This document shows, piece after piece, positions 8,218 to 16,425 of a stretch of 36,324 nt of DNA (its first letter is position 1; each line of letters opens with the position of its first letter). Made by a program: the position numbers and the translations under genes. The notes below the pieces were generated by a model, which saw only the letters and a program-made list of their open reading frames with translations, had not been told where the DNA came from and did not search any database. Origin of the DNA: JAHDCC01 sp964551835 (GTDB lineage: Bacteria > Actinomycetota > Acidimicrobiia > Acidimicrobiales > SZUA-35); contig CAZKEM010000028.1 in NCBI GenBank assembly GCA_964551835.1, positions 1 through 36,324 of the forward strand. Reading direction: 5' to 3'.

Positions 8218-9970
8218 GAACGATAATCCTAAGCCACCTTTTTCAAAGGTGCTAATAGCCAATCGCGGCGAAATCGCGGTTCGTGTGATCCGAGCATGTA
8301 AGGAACTCGGCATCGCCACTGTTGCGGTCTATTCCGAACTTGACCAAGATGCGCTTCACGTTCGATTGGCGGACGAAGCATTTGCCCTTGGAGGTCAGAC
8401 TGCGGCAGACAGTTACCTCAACACCGACAAGATCTTAGAGATAGTCGAGACGTCAAACGCCGAAGCAGTTCATCCCGGGTACGGCTTCTTTTCTGAAAAC
8501 GCAGATTTCGCTCGTGGCATCACCAAGCGGGGGGTGACCTTTATCGGCCCTCCGCCCGAAGCTATTGAAGTCATGGGTGACAAGATCAGTGCCCGAGCGG
8601 CGGCCGAAAAAGTGGGAGTCAATGGGGTTCCCGGGAACACCGAGTTCCTTTCCGGTCCAGATGAAGTTGTCGCCTTTGGGTCTAAACACGGCTGGCCCGT
8701 GGCCATCAAGGCTGCATTTGGCGGCGGCGGGCGCGGCATGAAGGTCGTCAATTCTGCCGATGACGCGGCGGATGCTCTGGAGTCCGCCCAGCGCGAAGCG
8801 ACAGCGTATTTCGGTCGCGATGAATGCTACGTCGAGCGTTACCTTACCAACCCTCGCCACATCGAAGTGCAGGTCGTGTTCGATCAGCACGGCAATGGCG
8901 TGTACCTCAGCACCCGGGACTGTTCTGCCCAACGCCGGCACCAAAAGTTGGTCGAAGAGGCCCCCGCCCACGATCTCAGCGACGACGTCGTGGCAGCGAT
9001 GGGCAACGATGCTGTCAAGGTCGGCGCAGGTTGTAACTACACCAATGCCGGCACAGTCGAATACCTTTATCAGGACGGCGACTACTATTACCTGGAGATG
9101 AACACTCGACTTCAGGTCGAGCATCCGGTCACCGAGATCGTCACCGGCGTAGACCTGGTGGCTCTGCAACTTCAAATTGCGGCTGGAGCGAAGCTACCGT
9201 TTACCCAGGACGAGGTCACAACGACGGGGCATGCCATCGAGGTACGAATCAATGCTGAAGACCCTGCGGGTGGGGCGTTCCTTCCATCTCCTGGACCAAT
9301 CGATCACCTAACCGTGCCTTCTGGCTACGGCGTTCGGTGGGATGGCGGTTACGAGGCCGGCGACGTCGTCAGCCAATTCTACGACAATCTCATCGGCAAG
9401 CTGATTTGCTGGGGACCAGACCGCCCAACGGCAATCGAACGAACGTTGCGGGCTCTCTCGGAGTTCGAGGTAGCGGGCGTCAAGACCACCATTCCAGCCG
9501 ATATTTTGATCCTCGACCATGACGACTTTCGTTCTGGAACTTATTCAACCAAGTGGGTCGAAACTTCGCTCGACCTTAGCAGCACGGACGGTTCGGCTGA
9601 GTCCAACGACTTCGCCGCCATCGACAAAGAAGGTAAAACTCGCCGTGTCGTTGACGTAGAAGTTGATGGCAAGTTGTTTAACGTCGCCGTGTGGGTACCG
9701 GAATCTGCCTCGGGTCCTGCAAAGTCTAAGCGAGCAGCTCAGGCCCTTAGCGGCGGTTCTGGCGACGTTGTTGTTCCCATGCAGGGAACCGTGGTAAAGG
9801 TCAATGTCGCGGTCGGCGACGAAGTAACCAGCGGAGACACAGTGCTGGTTCTTGAGGCTATGAAGATGGAGAACAATATTTCGGCCGACACGTCTGGGAA
9901 GATAACTTCGGTCAACGTTTCCGTTGGTGACTCTGTTGCTGGCGGCGACACCGTCGTCACGATTGAATAG
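8216..9970 (+). CDS. accA3: Acetyl-/propionyl-CoA carboxylase alpha chain (biotin carboxylase plus BCCP)
   Basis: Cytoplasmic alpha subunit of 584 aa that carboxylates biotin with ATP and bicarbonate and carries it on its own BCCP domain. It starts MNDNPKPPFSKVLIANRGEI; the biotin carboxylase N domain covers about 10-120. The ATP-grasp domain (about 125-330) has the glycine loop AFGGGGRGMK and the catalytic stretch EMNTRLQVEHPVTE. The BC C-terminal domain ends near 450. The C-terminal biotinyl domain has EAMKMEN with biotinyl Lys550. This fused layout is usual for actinobacterial AccA3; the carboxyltransferase beta subunit is not in the window, so acetyl- versus propionyl-CoA preference is unknown. 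GGAG lies 5-6 bases before the ATG. Its 5' end overlaps the divergent birA start. Confidence 0.95.
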   Translation: MNDNPKPPFSKVLIANRGEIAVRVIRACKELGIATVAVYSELDQDALHVRLADEAFALGGQTAADSYLNTDKILEIVETSNAEAVHPGYGFFSENADFARGITKRGVTFIGPPPEAIEVMGDKISARAAAEKVGVNGVPGNTEFLSGPDEVVAFGSKHGWPVAIKAAFGGGGRGMKVVNSADDAADALESAQREATAYFGRDECYVERYLTNPRHIEVQVVFDQHGNGVYLSTRDCSAQRRHQKLVEEAPAHDLSDDVVAAMGNDAVKVGAGCNYTNAGTVEYLYQDGDYYYLEMNTRLQVEHPVTEIVTGVDLVALQLQIAAGAKLPFTQDEVTTTGHAIEVRINAEDPAGGAFLPSPGPIDHLTVPSGYGVRWDGGYEAGDVVSQFYDNLIGKLICWGPDRPTAIERTLRALSEFEVAGVKTTIPADILILDHDDFRSGTYSTKWVETSLDLSSTDGSAESNDFAAIDKEGKTRRVVDVEVDGKLFNVAVWVPESASGPAKSKRAAQALSGGSGDVVVPMQGTVVKVNVAVGDEVTSGDTVLVLEAMKMENNISADTSGKITSVNVSVGDSVAGGDTVVTIE

Positions 9971-9988
9971 ATTTCGACCTCCTACAGG

Positions 9989-10222
9989 TCACGAGTCAAG
10001 GCCTAGGCGCTGTGAGGTAAGTTCGACGAAGTGGTCTAGTTGCGCTTCTACTCCAAACCGGAGCCCTCGAATTCCTTGAAGTAGTACCAGTGAGTAGTCG
10101 GCAAGTATGCCTTCTCCGGCCAACCCGGGGTCGATACGGGCGTCTACGGCGCCAGCTTGTTGATGTTGACGTGGTTGCGTGATCAGGTCCGCGTCAGGAA
10201 CCGTGTTCGATGCCGCAGTAAC
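9989..10222 (-). pseudogene. Possible C-terminal remnant of a TetR-type regulator
   Basis: The 268-base gap between the carboxylase and the flavoprotein gene holds a 77-codon open frame on the minus strand, bounded by TAA at 10223-10225 and TGA at 9989-9991. It has no ATG, GTG or TTG near its beginning. The translation reads like the ligand-binding end of a TetR/AcrR protein: a segment AVDARIDPGLAGEGILADY, then LVLLQGIRGLRFG, and a final helix EAQLDHFVELTSQRLGL. No helix-turn-helix part is left, and the frame is interrupted where the upstream gene ends. Either a decayed regulator or chance; the protein-like helix pattern favours decay. Confidence 0.35.
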
Positions 10223-10238
10223 TTAGCCACGTTGCGAA

Positions 10239-11609
10239 CTATTCGGCTGCTTCACCGAGGACTTCCGACAGTGCAGGGTGGACGAATAACGACTCGGCGA
10301 GGTCGGAAACCGTTAGACCAGCGGTCACCGCTAGCGCAAGTACCGAAATCAATTCGGCTGCGTGCCGTCCCACTATGGAACCTCCGATAACCACGCCGGT
10401 CGCGGGGTCGGAGACAACTTTGACAAACCCCCGACTGTCGTTATTGATCAACGCCTTAGCGGACGAAGCGAAAGGAACTTTCGTGACCCTGATCTTTCGA
10501 CCCTCGGCAAAGGCATCGGCTTCGGCAACACCGACATCGGCGATCTCAGGGTTCGTGAAGATCGCAGAGGCAGCCTTTTCGTAGTCGAGGTGCCGGTGAA
10601 TGCCTCTGTGAAGACCCATAGCATGTTCAGCAATTTTGCGACCTTGAGCGGTCGCTACTGACGCAACCGGCAGCTTGCCTGAAATATCACCAGCGGCATA
10701 TATATTCGGCACAGATGATAGGCAGTTGTGATCGACGTTGATGTAACCCCACTCGTGATTCACGGCGGTGTTTTCAAGGCCAATGTTGTCGGTATTTGGA
10801 ACCGAACCGATCGCTAGTAATACATGACTACCTTCGGCGACTCGACCATCACTACAGTTCACGCGTACCGTGTCGTCCAGTTTTTCGATCGACTCGGCGC
10901 GAGCTCCGATCAGGAGATTGACTCCCCGGTCCAAGAAGCTCTGCTCGAGCACCCCTGCAACTTCGGGGTCCTTATCGGGCAAGACCTGTTGGCGGCTGAC
11001 AATAAGTGAAACCTCACAGCCGAAGGATTGGAACATGTGGACAAATTCCACCCCGGTAACGCCAGAACCAATCACAACTAAATGTTTGGGGAGCTCGGGA
11101 GGCGGGTAGGCGTGCCGGGTGGTCAATACTCGTTCACCGTCAACGGGCGCCCACTCTGGAACTCGGGGACGGCTGCCCGTTGAAAGAACGATAATGTCGG
11201 CTTCGACCTCGCTAGTCGAGCCGTCTTTGTGAGCTACTTCGACTCGTTTATCCGACAGCATTCGGCCGGCGCCTTCTAGGACCGTGACGCCTTGACTGGT
11301 CAGAAGCTGCGTCATCGAACCTGTCAGACGGTCCTCGATCCCGCTAATTCGCTTTCGGAGCGCTTCGAAATCCAAACTGGCTTCAACGTTGACCAGACCC
11401 ATTTCAGACGCCGACTTCATGTCTGCCATCACACTTCCGGTCGCGATCATCGCTTTCGACGGAATGCAATCAAGAAGATGGGCGGCGCCGCCCACGATGT
11501 CCTTTTCGATAACTGTCACCTCGGCACCCAAACGAGCAGCGTAGGTTGCACACGCCGTTCCTCCCGGTCCGCCACCGATAATTACAAAACGCTTCTTGTT
11601 ACCAGGCAT
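10239..11609 (-). CDS. Lpd-like flavoprotein without redox cysteine pair (Rv3303c/LpdA-type NAD(P)H quinone reductase)
   Basis: FAD/NAD(P)-dependent oxidoreductase of 456 aa with the pyridine nucleotide-disulfide fold: FAD motif IIGGGPGG (10-17), NAD(P) motif VVIGSGVTGVEF, FAD motif IYAAGDISG, and a C-terminal dimerization domain ending in HPALSE. The active site reads GGAAHLLDCIPSK, so the first cysteine of the GGTCxxxGC pair is Ala and only Cys48 remains. It therefore cannot act as a dithiol dihydrolipoamide dehydrogenase. The GGAAxLxDCxPSK pattern and several other stretches resemble mycobacterial Rv3303c, described as a quinone reductase. The true lpdA is at 30.5 kb. A TAGGGT box lies 6 bases before the ATG and no Shine-Dalgarno is seen. 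The natural substrate is unknown. Confidence 0.87.
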   Translation of the reverse strand: MPGNKKRFVIIGGGPGGTACATYAARLGAEVTVIEKDIVGGAAHLLDCIPSKAMIATGSVMADMKSASEMGLVNVEASLDFEALRKRISGIEDRLTGSMTQLLTSQGVTVLEGAGRMLSDKRVEVAHKDGSTSEVEADIIVLSTGSRPRVPEWAPVDGERVLTTRHAYPPPELPKHLVVIGSGVTGVEFVHMFQSFGCEVSLIVSRQQVLPDKDPEVAGVLEQSFLDRGVNLLIGARAESIEKLDDTVRVNCSDGRVAEGSHVLLAIGSVPNTDNIGLENTAVNHEWGYINVDHNCLSSVPNIYAAGDISGKLPVASVATAQGRKIAEHAMGLHRGIHRHLDYEKAASAIFTNPEIADVGVAEADAFAEGRKIRVTKVPFASSAKALINNDSRGFVKVVSDPATGVVIGGSIVGRHAAELISVLALAVTAGLTVSDLAESLFVHPALSEVLGEAAE

Positions 11610-11615
11610 ACCACT

Positions 11616-11621
11616 ACCCTA
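11616..11621 (-). promoter_or_regulatory. Probable -10 box, leaderless flavoprotein gene
   Basis: TAGGGT on the minus strand is separated by 6 bases from the ATG at 11609. The arrangement fits a leaderless transcript. Confidence 0.45.
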
Positions 11622-11660
11622 TCGGTCTGGCTCGATTCGAGCTGAAGCGCAGGGCTGTGA

Positions 11661-12818
11661 CTACCGGCTCTTAGCTAGCCGCTCGTACAGCACGACTAAC
11701 TCGGCCACGGAACGATCCCAATCGTAATTCTGAGTTCGTAGATGACCCAACGGAACCAGCCGATCACCTCCGCCTTCAAGAACGGTGATCAAACCTTCGG
11801 CCAGGGCGTCCGGGTCGCGAGTCGGAACCAAAATCGCAGCATCGCCGCATACTTCGGCCACGGCGGCAATGTCGGTCGCGACAACAGGTGTGCTGACCGC
11901 CATCGCTTCCAGCGGCGGGAGGCCAAACCCTTCGTACAGAGACGGGTATGCCAGACAGTCCGCGCCCGCAAGAAGGGCCAAACGGTCTTCGTTCGTAACG
12001 TAACCCATCCGGACGATGCGCCCGTCATCAACCAACCCGAGGTCATGCATTGCCCGATCGTATGCTTCGACTCCCCAACCATCTCGGCCAGCGACAACCA
12101 ATTTGACCTTCGGGTGCGTAAGCCACACAGACTTCATCGCAGCCAGCAGGCTGGGATGATCTTTGCGAGGTTCGATGGTCCCCAAACAGAGGATGTACTG
12201 GCCGTCGACCAGGTCTCGCCCGGCGTCCGCCCAAATATCGCTGTCTTGGCCCAATTCGTCAGCCAATGGAAGGTCGAACCCATTCGCAATGACATGGACT
12301 CGATCGGAGTCTACTGCAATGGTGTCAACTACCTCATCGGCGACTGCCTGAGAGACCACATGAATATGCGCTCCCCGGCTAACAGCACGATCAATCAGCC
12401 TTGGGTACGCAGCTGAATATGAAGAGACTAGTTCCGGCATATGCCAAGCCGTCAGGTCGTGAATCGTAACTAACTCGGCCGACTTCTTAGCTGGCGGCAC
12501 CACAAAATTGGTGCCGTGAACAACATCAAACCCGCCCACAGCCGGAAGGTTGACCCGTTGCCAGAGTTGATGGGCAACTCTGGCAGGGAACCGCAATGAC
12601 CGAACGCTCACAGCTGAGCCCAAGGGGCCCGACGGTTGGGAGTCTAGGAGCCTTTTGGCGTTCCAACTCACCAACAACAACGTGAGGTCGATCGTCCCTT
12701 CAGAAACCAAACGGCTAACGATCGAGTTTGTGACGGCGCCTACCCCAGTCGGCTGACCAAACAATGGTGTAGCATCTATGCCAATGTGAAGTGGTTGACC
12801 AGCCGAAGTTGACGACAC
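11661..12818 (-). CDS. GT4-family glycosyltransferase
   Basis: Predicted GT-B retaining glycosyltransferase of 385 aa that moves a sugar from a nucleotide-sugar to a growing glycan on the cytoplasmic face of the membrane. The N-terminal half opens with IGIDATPLFGQPTGVG, like many WbaZ/mannosyltransferase-type GT4 enzymes, and contains VHGTNF and TIHDLTAWHMP. The C-terminal donor domain has LGTIEPRKDHPSLLAA and the E-x7-E region in YPSLYEGFGLPPLEAM. The GTG at 12818 is supported by AAGGTG 5-6 bases upstream. It is divergent from the ABC exporter genes and is the first gene of the polysaccharide island. Donor and acceptor sugars cannot be told from the sequence. Confidence 0.9.
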   Translation of the reverse strand: MSSTSAGQPLHIGIDATPLFGQPTGVGAVTNSIVSRLVSEGTIDLTLLLVSWNAKRLLDSQPSGPLGSAVSVRSLRFPARVAHQLWQRVNLPAVGGFDVVHGTNFVVPPAKKSAELVTIHDLTAWHMPELVSSYSAAYPRLIDRAVSRGAHIHVVSQAVADEVVDTIAVDSDRVHVIANGFDLPLADELGQDSDIWADAGRDLVDGQYILCLGTIEPRKDHPSLLAAMKSVWLTHPKVKLVVAGRDGWGVEAYDRAMHDLGLVDDGRIVRMGYVTNEDRLALLAGADCLAYPSLYEGFGLPPLEAMAVSTPVVATDIAAVAEVCGDAAILVPTRDPDALAEGLITVLEGGGDRLVPLGHLRTQNYDWDRSVAELVVLYERLAKSR

Positions 12819-12901
12819 CCAGTCACCTTAGTCGTTCCAGCCTGATACTCCCATCGTGGCTAATCGCTGGGCGTTTGCGCTTTCGTTTAGATTCATACCT
12901 A

Positions 12902-13081
12902 ATGTTTTAGTCGTTTTATCGGGCGGCGTCGACTCGGGGAGGACAACTGCCCTACTTTCAAGTCGACGCGAGGCGCTCACCTGGCCCTGTTCACCGTTGG
13001 TAGCCGCCCAACCCGGAGCGCGCCGAATTCCAACTCGCCGTTACCGAAACGTTAGGGCGCATTGCGATATCCAGCGAATAG
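12902..13081 (+). pseudogene. Frameshifted PP-loop (QueC-like) remnant
   Basis: The 299-base space between the glycosyltransferase and the ABC permease contains a broken protein-like sequence. One frame reads VLVVLSGGVDSGRTTALLSS, with the PP-loop ATPase motif SGGxDS. A second frame continues GAHLALFTVGS, and a third PERAEFQLAVTETLGRI up to a TAG at 13079-13081. Stitched together, these three pieces follow the order of the QueC/ExsB N-terminus (P-loop, then a hydrophobic strand ending in a TFDYGQRH-like turn, then an EL-rich helix). At least two frameshifts and loss of the C-terminal two thirds are needed, so it is non-functional if real. The exact family (QueC, TtcA, MnmA or another PP-loop) is uncertain. 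Confidence 0.38.
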
Positions 13082-13104
13082 CGTCGACTCTTGGCAGCAT
13101 CGGT

Positions 13105-13110
13105 TAGTCT
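13105..13110 (+). promoter_or_regulatory. Probable -10 box, leaderless ABC permease gene
   Basis: TAGTCT ends 7 bases before the ATG at 13118. There is no Shine-Dalgarno, which supports this ATG over the upstream TTG at 13091. Confidence 0.5.
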
Positions 13111-13117
13111 GGCATCA

Positions 13118-14023
13118 ATGACAACTGCTGAACTTTCACCTCCACCGCTACTGGAAAACGGCACGCGCTCGGCTGGGCTTCGCCAGCGCCTAGTCGATAT
13201 CTGGAACTATCGAGAACTCCTAACGAGCTTGATACGGCGAGAGCTCAAGGTCCGATATAAGGGCAGCGCTCTAGGGTTCGCCTGGACACTACTGAACCCG
13301 TTGCTTTACCTCATTGTCTACACCATCGTTTTCAAAGTAATTATCGAATCTACGATTGAAAGATTCGGACTGTACCTTCTAGCCGGACTGCTCGTTTACA
13401 ACCTTTTCTCTGTCGGCCTGACCGCTGCGACTACGTCAATAACCAGCAACGGCCCGCTGGTTCAAAAGGTGTGGTTTCCTCGCGAAATTCTTCCCCTAGC
13501 GTCCATAGGTGCAAACGTCGCGACCTTCTGCTTCCAACTTATTATTCTGTTCACCGGCCTTGCCGTGTACGCACAGGCCCCGGAGTGGTCGATGCTATGG
13601 CTCCTCCTGCCCGCCACGTTCATAACGATCATTTTGAGTATCGGGCTTGGCCTAATCTTCTCCGCTCTAAACGTCTATTTTCGAGATGTTCAGCACTTCC
13701 TCGAACTCGGCCTTATGGTTTGGTTTTGGCTCACCCCCATCATCTACGCCTACGATGTGCAAGCAGAGCCACTTCCCGTGGGCAGAATGGCCATGCTTAA
13801 CCCACTAACCCCAATCGTCACCGTGTTTCATAGGGTGCTCTACAACCCGACCAATTTCGAGCGCACGGAAGCGATTGAAGACACATTCGGAACCCTTATC
13901 GATAACGACACGACATGGTATATAGGCAACCTAGGACTGTCTTTAGCGATTGCCCTCATTATCCTTCTTATTGGCTTCAAGGTCTTTGACCGACTCGAAG
14001 CGAATCTTGGAGAAGAGATCTAG
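13118..14023 (+). CDS. ABC-2 type polysaccharide export permease
   Basis: Integral membrane subunit (301 aa) of a Wzm/TagG/RfbA-type exporter that moves a lipid-linked polysaccharide across the cytoplasmic membrane. After a cytoplasmic N-terminus with the amphipathic gate-helix segment (RRELKVRYKGSALGFAW, about residues 40-56), there are about six membrane helices. The motifs LNPLLYLIVY, WFPREILPLAS, NVYFRDVQHFLEL and WFWLTPIIY are typical of ABC2 polysaccharide permeases. ATG 13118 is preferred over an upstream TTG because of the TAGTCT box 7 bases before it. The stop codon shares one base with the GTG of the following ATPase gene (TAGTG), so the two are coupled and probably form the heterotetrameric transporter. 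Confidence 0.92.
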   Translation: MTTAELSPPPLLENGTRSAGLRQRLVDIWNYRELLTSLIRRELKVRYKGSALGFAWTLLNPLLYLIVYTIVFKVIIESTIERFGLYLLAGLLVYNLFSVGLTAATTSITSNGPLVQKVWFPREILPLASIGANVATFCFQLIILFTGLAVYAQAPEWSMLWLLLPATFITIILSIGLGLIFSALNVYFRDVQHFLELGLMVWFWLTPIIYAYDVQAEPLPVGRMAMLNPLTPIVTVFHRVLYNPTNFERTEAIEDTFGTLIDNDTTWYIGNLGLSLAIALIILLIGFKVFDRLEANLGEEI

Positions 14024-15255
14024 TGCTCCGCATTGAAGACATCGCCATCGACGTCGACCACGTCTCGAAGCAATTTCGATCCCACTCCGAACCGGGAAAG
14101 ACGTTCAAGGAACGGTTCTTGACGTACCGTAAGTCGGTAGTCGAAGACTTCACTGCGCTAGATGACGTCAATTTCACCGTGAAGACGGGAGAGACGTTAG
14201 GAGTTCTGGGCCACAATGGCTCGGGTAAAAGCACGCTCCTAAAATGTATTGCCGGCACGATCCGCCCTTCGGAGGGGGTCGTTCGAGTGAGGGGCCGCCT
14301 TTCCGCCCTCCTCGAGTTAGGGGCCGGGTTTCACCCCGATTTGACAGGACGTGAGAACATCTTTCTCAACGGCGTCATCCTCGGTTTTTCCCGAGACCAC
14401 ATCGAGAAAATCTTCGACGAAATCGTCGAATTTTCCGAGCTCTCCGAATTTATCGACACTCAGGTCAAGTACTACAGTTCGGGGATGTACGCTCGTCTAG
14501 GGTTTGCGGTCGCCGTCAACCTCGAACCAGATGTCTTACTCATCGATGAAGTGTTGGCCGTCGGCGACGAAGCCTTCCAACGTAAATGCATCGAACGAGT
14601 CCGCGGGTTTCAGGCCGAAGGCCGGACAATTTTGCTTGTCACACATTCGCCCGAACAAGTTCGGTTCCTCTGTGACGAAGCGGTGGTGCTTGACCGCGGG
14701 AAGATGATCCACTTCGGCGACGTCAACGAAGCGGTCACCCGTTACCGTCAATCGCTAGCAGACCGTGGGCATCAAGTCCCAGACGACCATGGCCAACGTC
14801 CTGTCGGCGCTGGCGGCGAACCATTAGCAACACTTGAAGAAATGGTCGTTCGGGGGCCAGCCGGAGAGAGCGAATTTCAGACTGGCGATACCATTACTTT
14901 TGTAACGTCGTTCAAAGCAGCCCGCGAACTTGATTTTGTCCGGGTGCGGCTTGTTCTACATGACCATCAAGGCATGCTTTTAACAAATATCTCGACTTCG
15001 GATATAACGGGTGGCGACCTAGATGTCCGACGACCAGGCCAACGAGAACACACCGTCGAGTTCACGATTGATAACTTACCACTGCTCGATGGTCAGTATA
15101 TGGCCTCGTTTGTGCTGCAAAGCCCCGATGAGGTACATGAATACCACCGCATCGACCAGAAGCTTAGCTTCAACGTGAGCAGCGCCACCAGCATCGGCGG
15201 CCGAGTAGCTTTCGACTTCAAATTCTCGACCGATACCCCGCTGGTCGAAGGCTAA
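14023..15255 (+). CDS. ABC transporter ATPase with C-terminal Wzt-like glycan-binding domain
   Basis: Nucleotide-binding subunit (410 aa) partnering the permease just upstream. The ATPase domain covers about 1-245: Walker A GHNGSGKST (63-71), the degenerate polysaccharide-exporter signature YYSSGMYARLGFA (about 150-162), Walker B DVLLIDE (170-176), and the H-loop TILLVTHS. A linker and then a beta-rich C-terminal domain (about 265-405) resemble Wzt_C, which recognises the modified end of the exported chain in O-antigen systems. An extended Wzt-type ATPase suggests export is coupled to a specific terminal modification. It starts with GTG at 14023, with GGAGAAGAG upstream. fcl follows convergently, 29 bases after the stop. 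Confidence 0.92.
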   Translation: MLRIEDIAIDVDHVSKQFRSHSEPGKTFKERFLTYRKSVVEDFTALDDVNFTVKTGETLGVLGHNGSGKSTLLKCIAGTIRPSEGVVRVRGRLSALLELGAGFHPDLTGRENIFLNGVILGFSRDHIEKIFDEIVEFSELSEFIDTQVKYYSSGMYARLGFAVAVNLEPDVLLIDEVLAVGDEAFQRKCIERVRGFQAEGRTILLVTHSPEQVRFLCDEAVVLDRGKMIHFGDVNEAVTRYRQSLADRGHQVPDDHGQRPVGAGGEPLATLEEMVVRGPAGESEFQTGDTITFVTSFKAARELDFVRVRLVLHDHQGMLLTNISTSDITGGDLDVRRPGQREHTVEFTIDNLPLLDGQYMASFVLQSPDEVHEYHRIDQKLSFNVSSATSIGGRVAFDFKFSTDTPLVEG

Positions 15256-15284
15256 CGAATCGGAACTAGCTCGTCGTCAGCTGG

Positions 15285-16262
15285 CTAGGCTCCTCGAGCA
15301 TTCTTTTCGTTCTTTATATACCACTCATAGGTCTGCTCGATCCCCGCTCGAAGCTCGATCGATGGACTCCACCCCAGTGCCGTTAGCCGGGAAACATCAA
15401 GCACCTTCCGGGGCATGCCATCAGGCTTGGAAGTGTCGAAATCCAACTCGGCCTTGGGGTACACGATAGAGCCGATTGTTTCAGCGAGTTCTCTAATCGA
15501 ACAGTCGATACCGGTGCCAATATTAATTAGGCGAGAATCCTCGTAGTTCTCCATCAAGTACAAGCAGGCTGATGCCAGGTCGTCGACGTGCAGAAACTCG
15601 CGCATTGCAGCGCCGCTACCCCAAATAGGCACGCTTGGTTCGCCTGCCTTCTTGGCCTCGTGGAACTTACGAATCAGTGCCGGAAGGACATGACTTGATG
15701 TCAGGTCGAAATTATCGTTCGGGCCGTAAAGATTCGTTGGCATCGCTGTAATAAAATTGGACCCATACTGTTCCCGGTAAAACTGACAGAGCTTGATGCC
15801 CGAAATCTTCGCGATGGCGTATCCTTCGTTGGTTGGCTCCAACGGCCCGGTCAAGAGGGAATCCTCAGTAATCGGTTGACGGGCACCGCGCGGATAGACG
15901 CAGGAGCTCCCGAGGTAGAGCAACTTCTCGACCCCGGTCTGTCGTGCCGCTTCGATGACCGTCGCATGAATCATCATATTGTCGTACAAAAACTCGGCCT
16001 GACGCGTCGAGTTGGCCATAATGCCACCGACGGTCCCCGCTACGAGGATCACATAACGTGGTTTCTTATCCTCAAACCAGGACATCACGGCGGCCTGGTT
16101 TCTCAGATCGAGCTCTTCCCGAGTCGCCGTAAGCACATCTGTCTGTCCCGATTGGACAAGCGCACGCATCACCGCCGAGCCAACCAAGCCTCGGTGGCCC
16201 GCCACGTAGACTGACCCGTCTTGTAACGAAAGCGAGGTAGCGGTGATTGGTCCAGAACTCAT
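15285..16262 (-). CDS. fcl: GDP-L-fucose synthase-like NAD-dependent epimerase/reductase
   Basis: Short-chain dehydrogenase fold enzyme (325 aa from ATG 16262) that in the family converts GDP-4-keto-6-deoxymannose to GDP-L-fucose using NADPH. The nucleotide motif is VYVAGHRGLVGSA (about 18-30). The LGSSCVYP segment (about 118-124) carries the catalytic Ser, and Tyr148 and Lys152 lie in GYAIAK. The PTNLYGPNDNFD stretch is characteristic of Fcl/WcaG. The GDP-mannose 4,6-dehydratase (gmd) partner is not in the window, so a related 4-keto-6-deoxy-sugar reductase remains possible. A 14-residue longer TTG start exists at 16304. A TACCAT element 9 bases upstream and no Shine-Dalgarno fit a near-leaderless start. 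It supplies sugar to the surrounding glycan island. Confidence 0.87.
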   Translation of the reverse strand: MSSGPITATSLSLQDGSVYVAGHRGLVGSAVMRALVQSGQTDVLTATREELDLRNQAAVMSWFEDKKPRYVILVAGTVGGIMANSTRQAEFLYDNMMIHATVIEAARQTGVEKLLYLGSSCVYPRGARQPITEDSLLTGPLEPTNEGYAIAKISGIKLCQFYREQYGSNFITAMPTNLYGPNDNFDLTSSHVLPALIRKFHEAKKAGEPSVPIWGSGAAMREFLHVDDLASACLYLMENYEDSRLINIGTGIDCSIRELAETIGSIVYPKAELDFDTSKPDGMPRKVLDVSRLTALGWSPSIELRAGIEQTYEWYIKNEKNARGA

Positions 16263-16360
16263 CGAAAAACAATGGTAGCTGCTAACGGCTACGCGAAAGC
16301 GCAATACTCAAGCAATTTATATGCTCCTATTTGAAGCGATTTATCGAGAAACCGGCCTAG

Positions 16361-16370
16361 GTGACGTCAC
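16361..16370. promoter_or_regulatory. Perfect 10-bp palindrome upstream of the HAD-like gene
   Basis: GTGACGTCAC reads the same on both strands. It lies between the divergent fcl and HAD-like genes, 65 bp before the preferred GTG start and about 18 bp before an AATAAT element (16389-16394). It may be a regulator site; no regulator is identified. Confidence 0.3.
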
Positions 16371-16425
16371 AAAGGGACTGCTTTTTGTAATAATTGTTAG
16401 GCGAAGGCAATTCCCGAAAGTTCAA

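Noticed and set aside
8453..9175. 240-aa minus-strand open frame inside the carboxylase gene
   Set aside because: Antisense to the conserved biotin carboxylase domain; its translation matches no recognisable family.
11742..12416. 224-aa plus-strand open frame opposite the glycosyltransferase
   Set aside because: Antisense shadow of GT4 motifs; no ribosome site or protein character.
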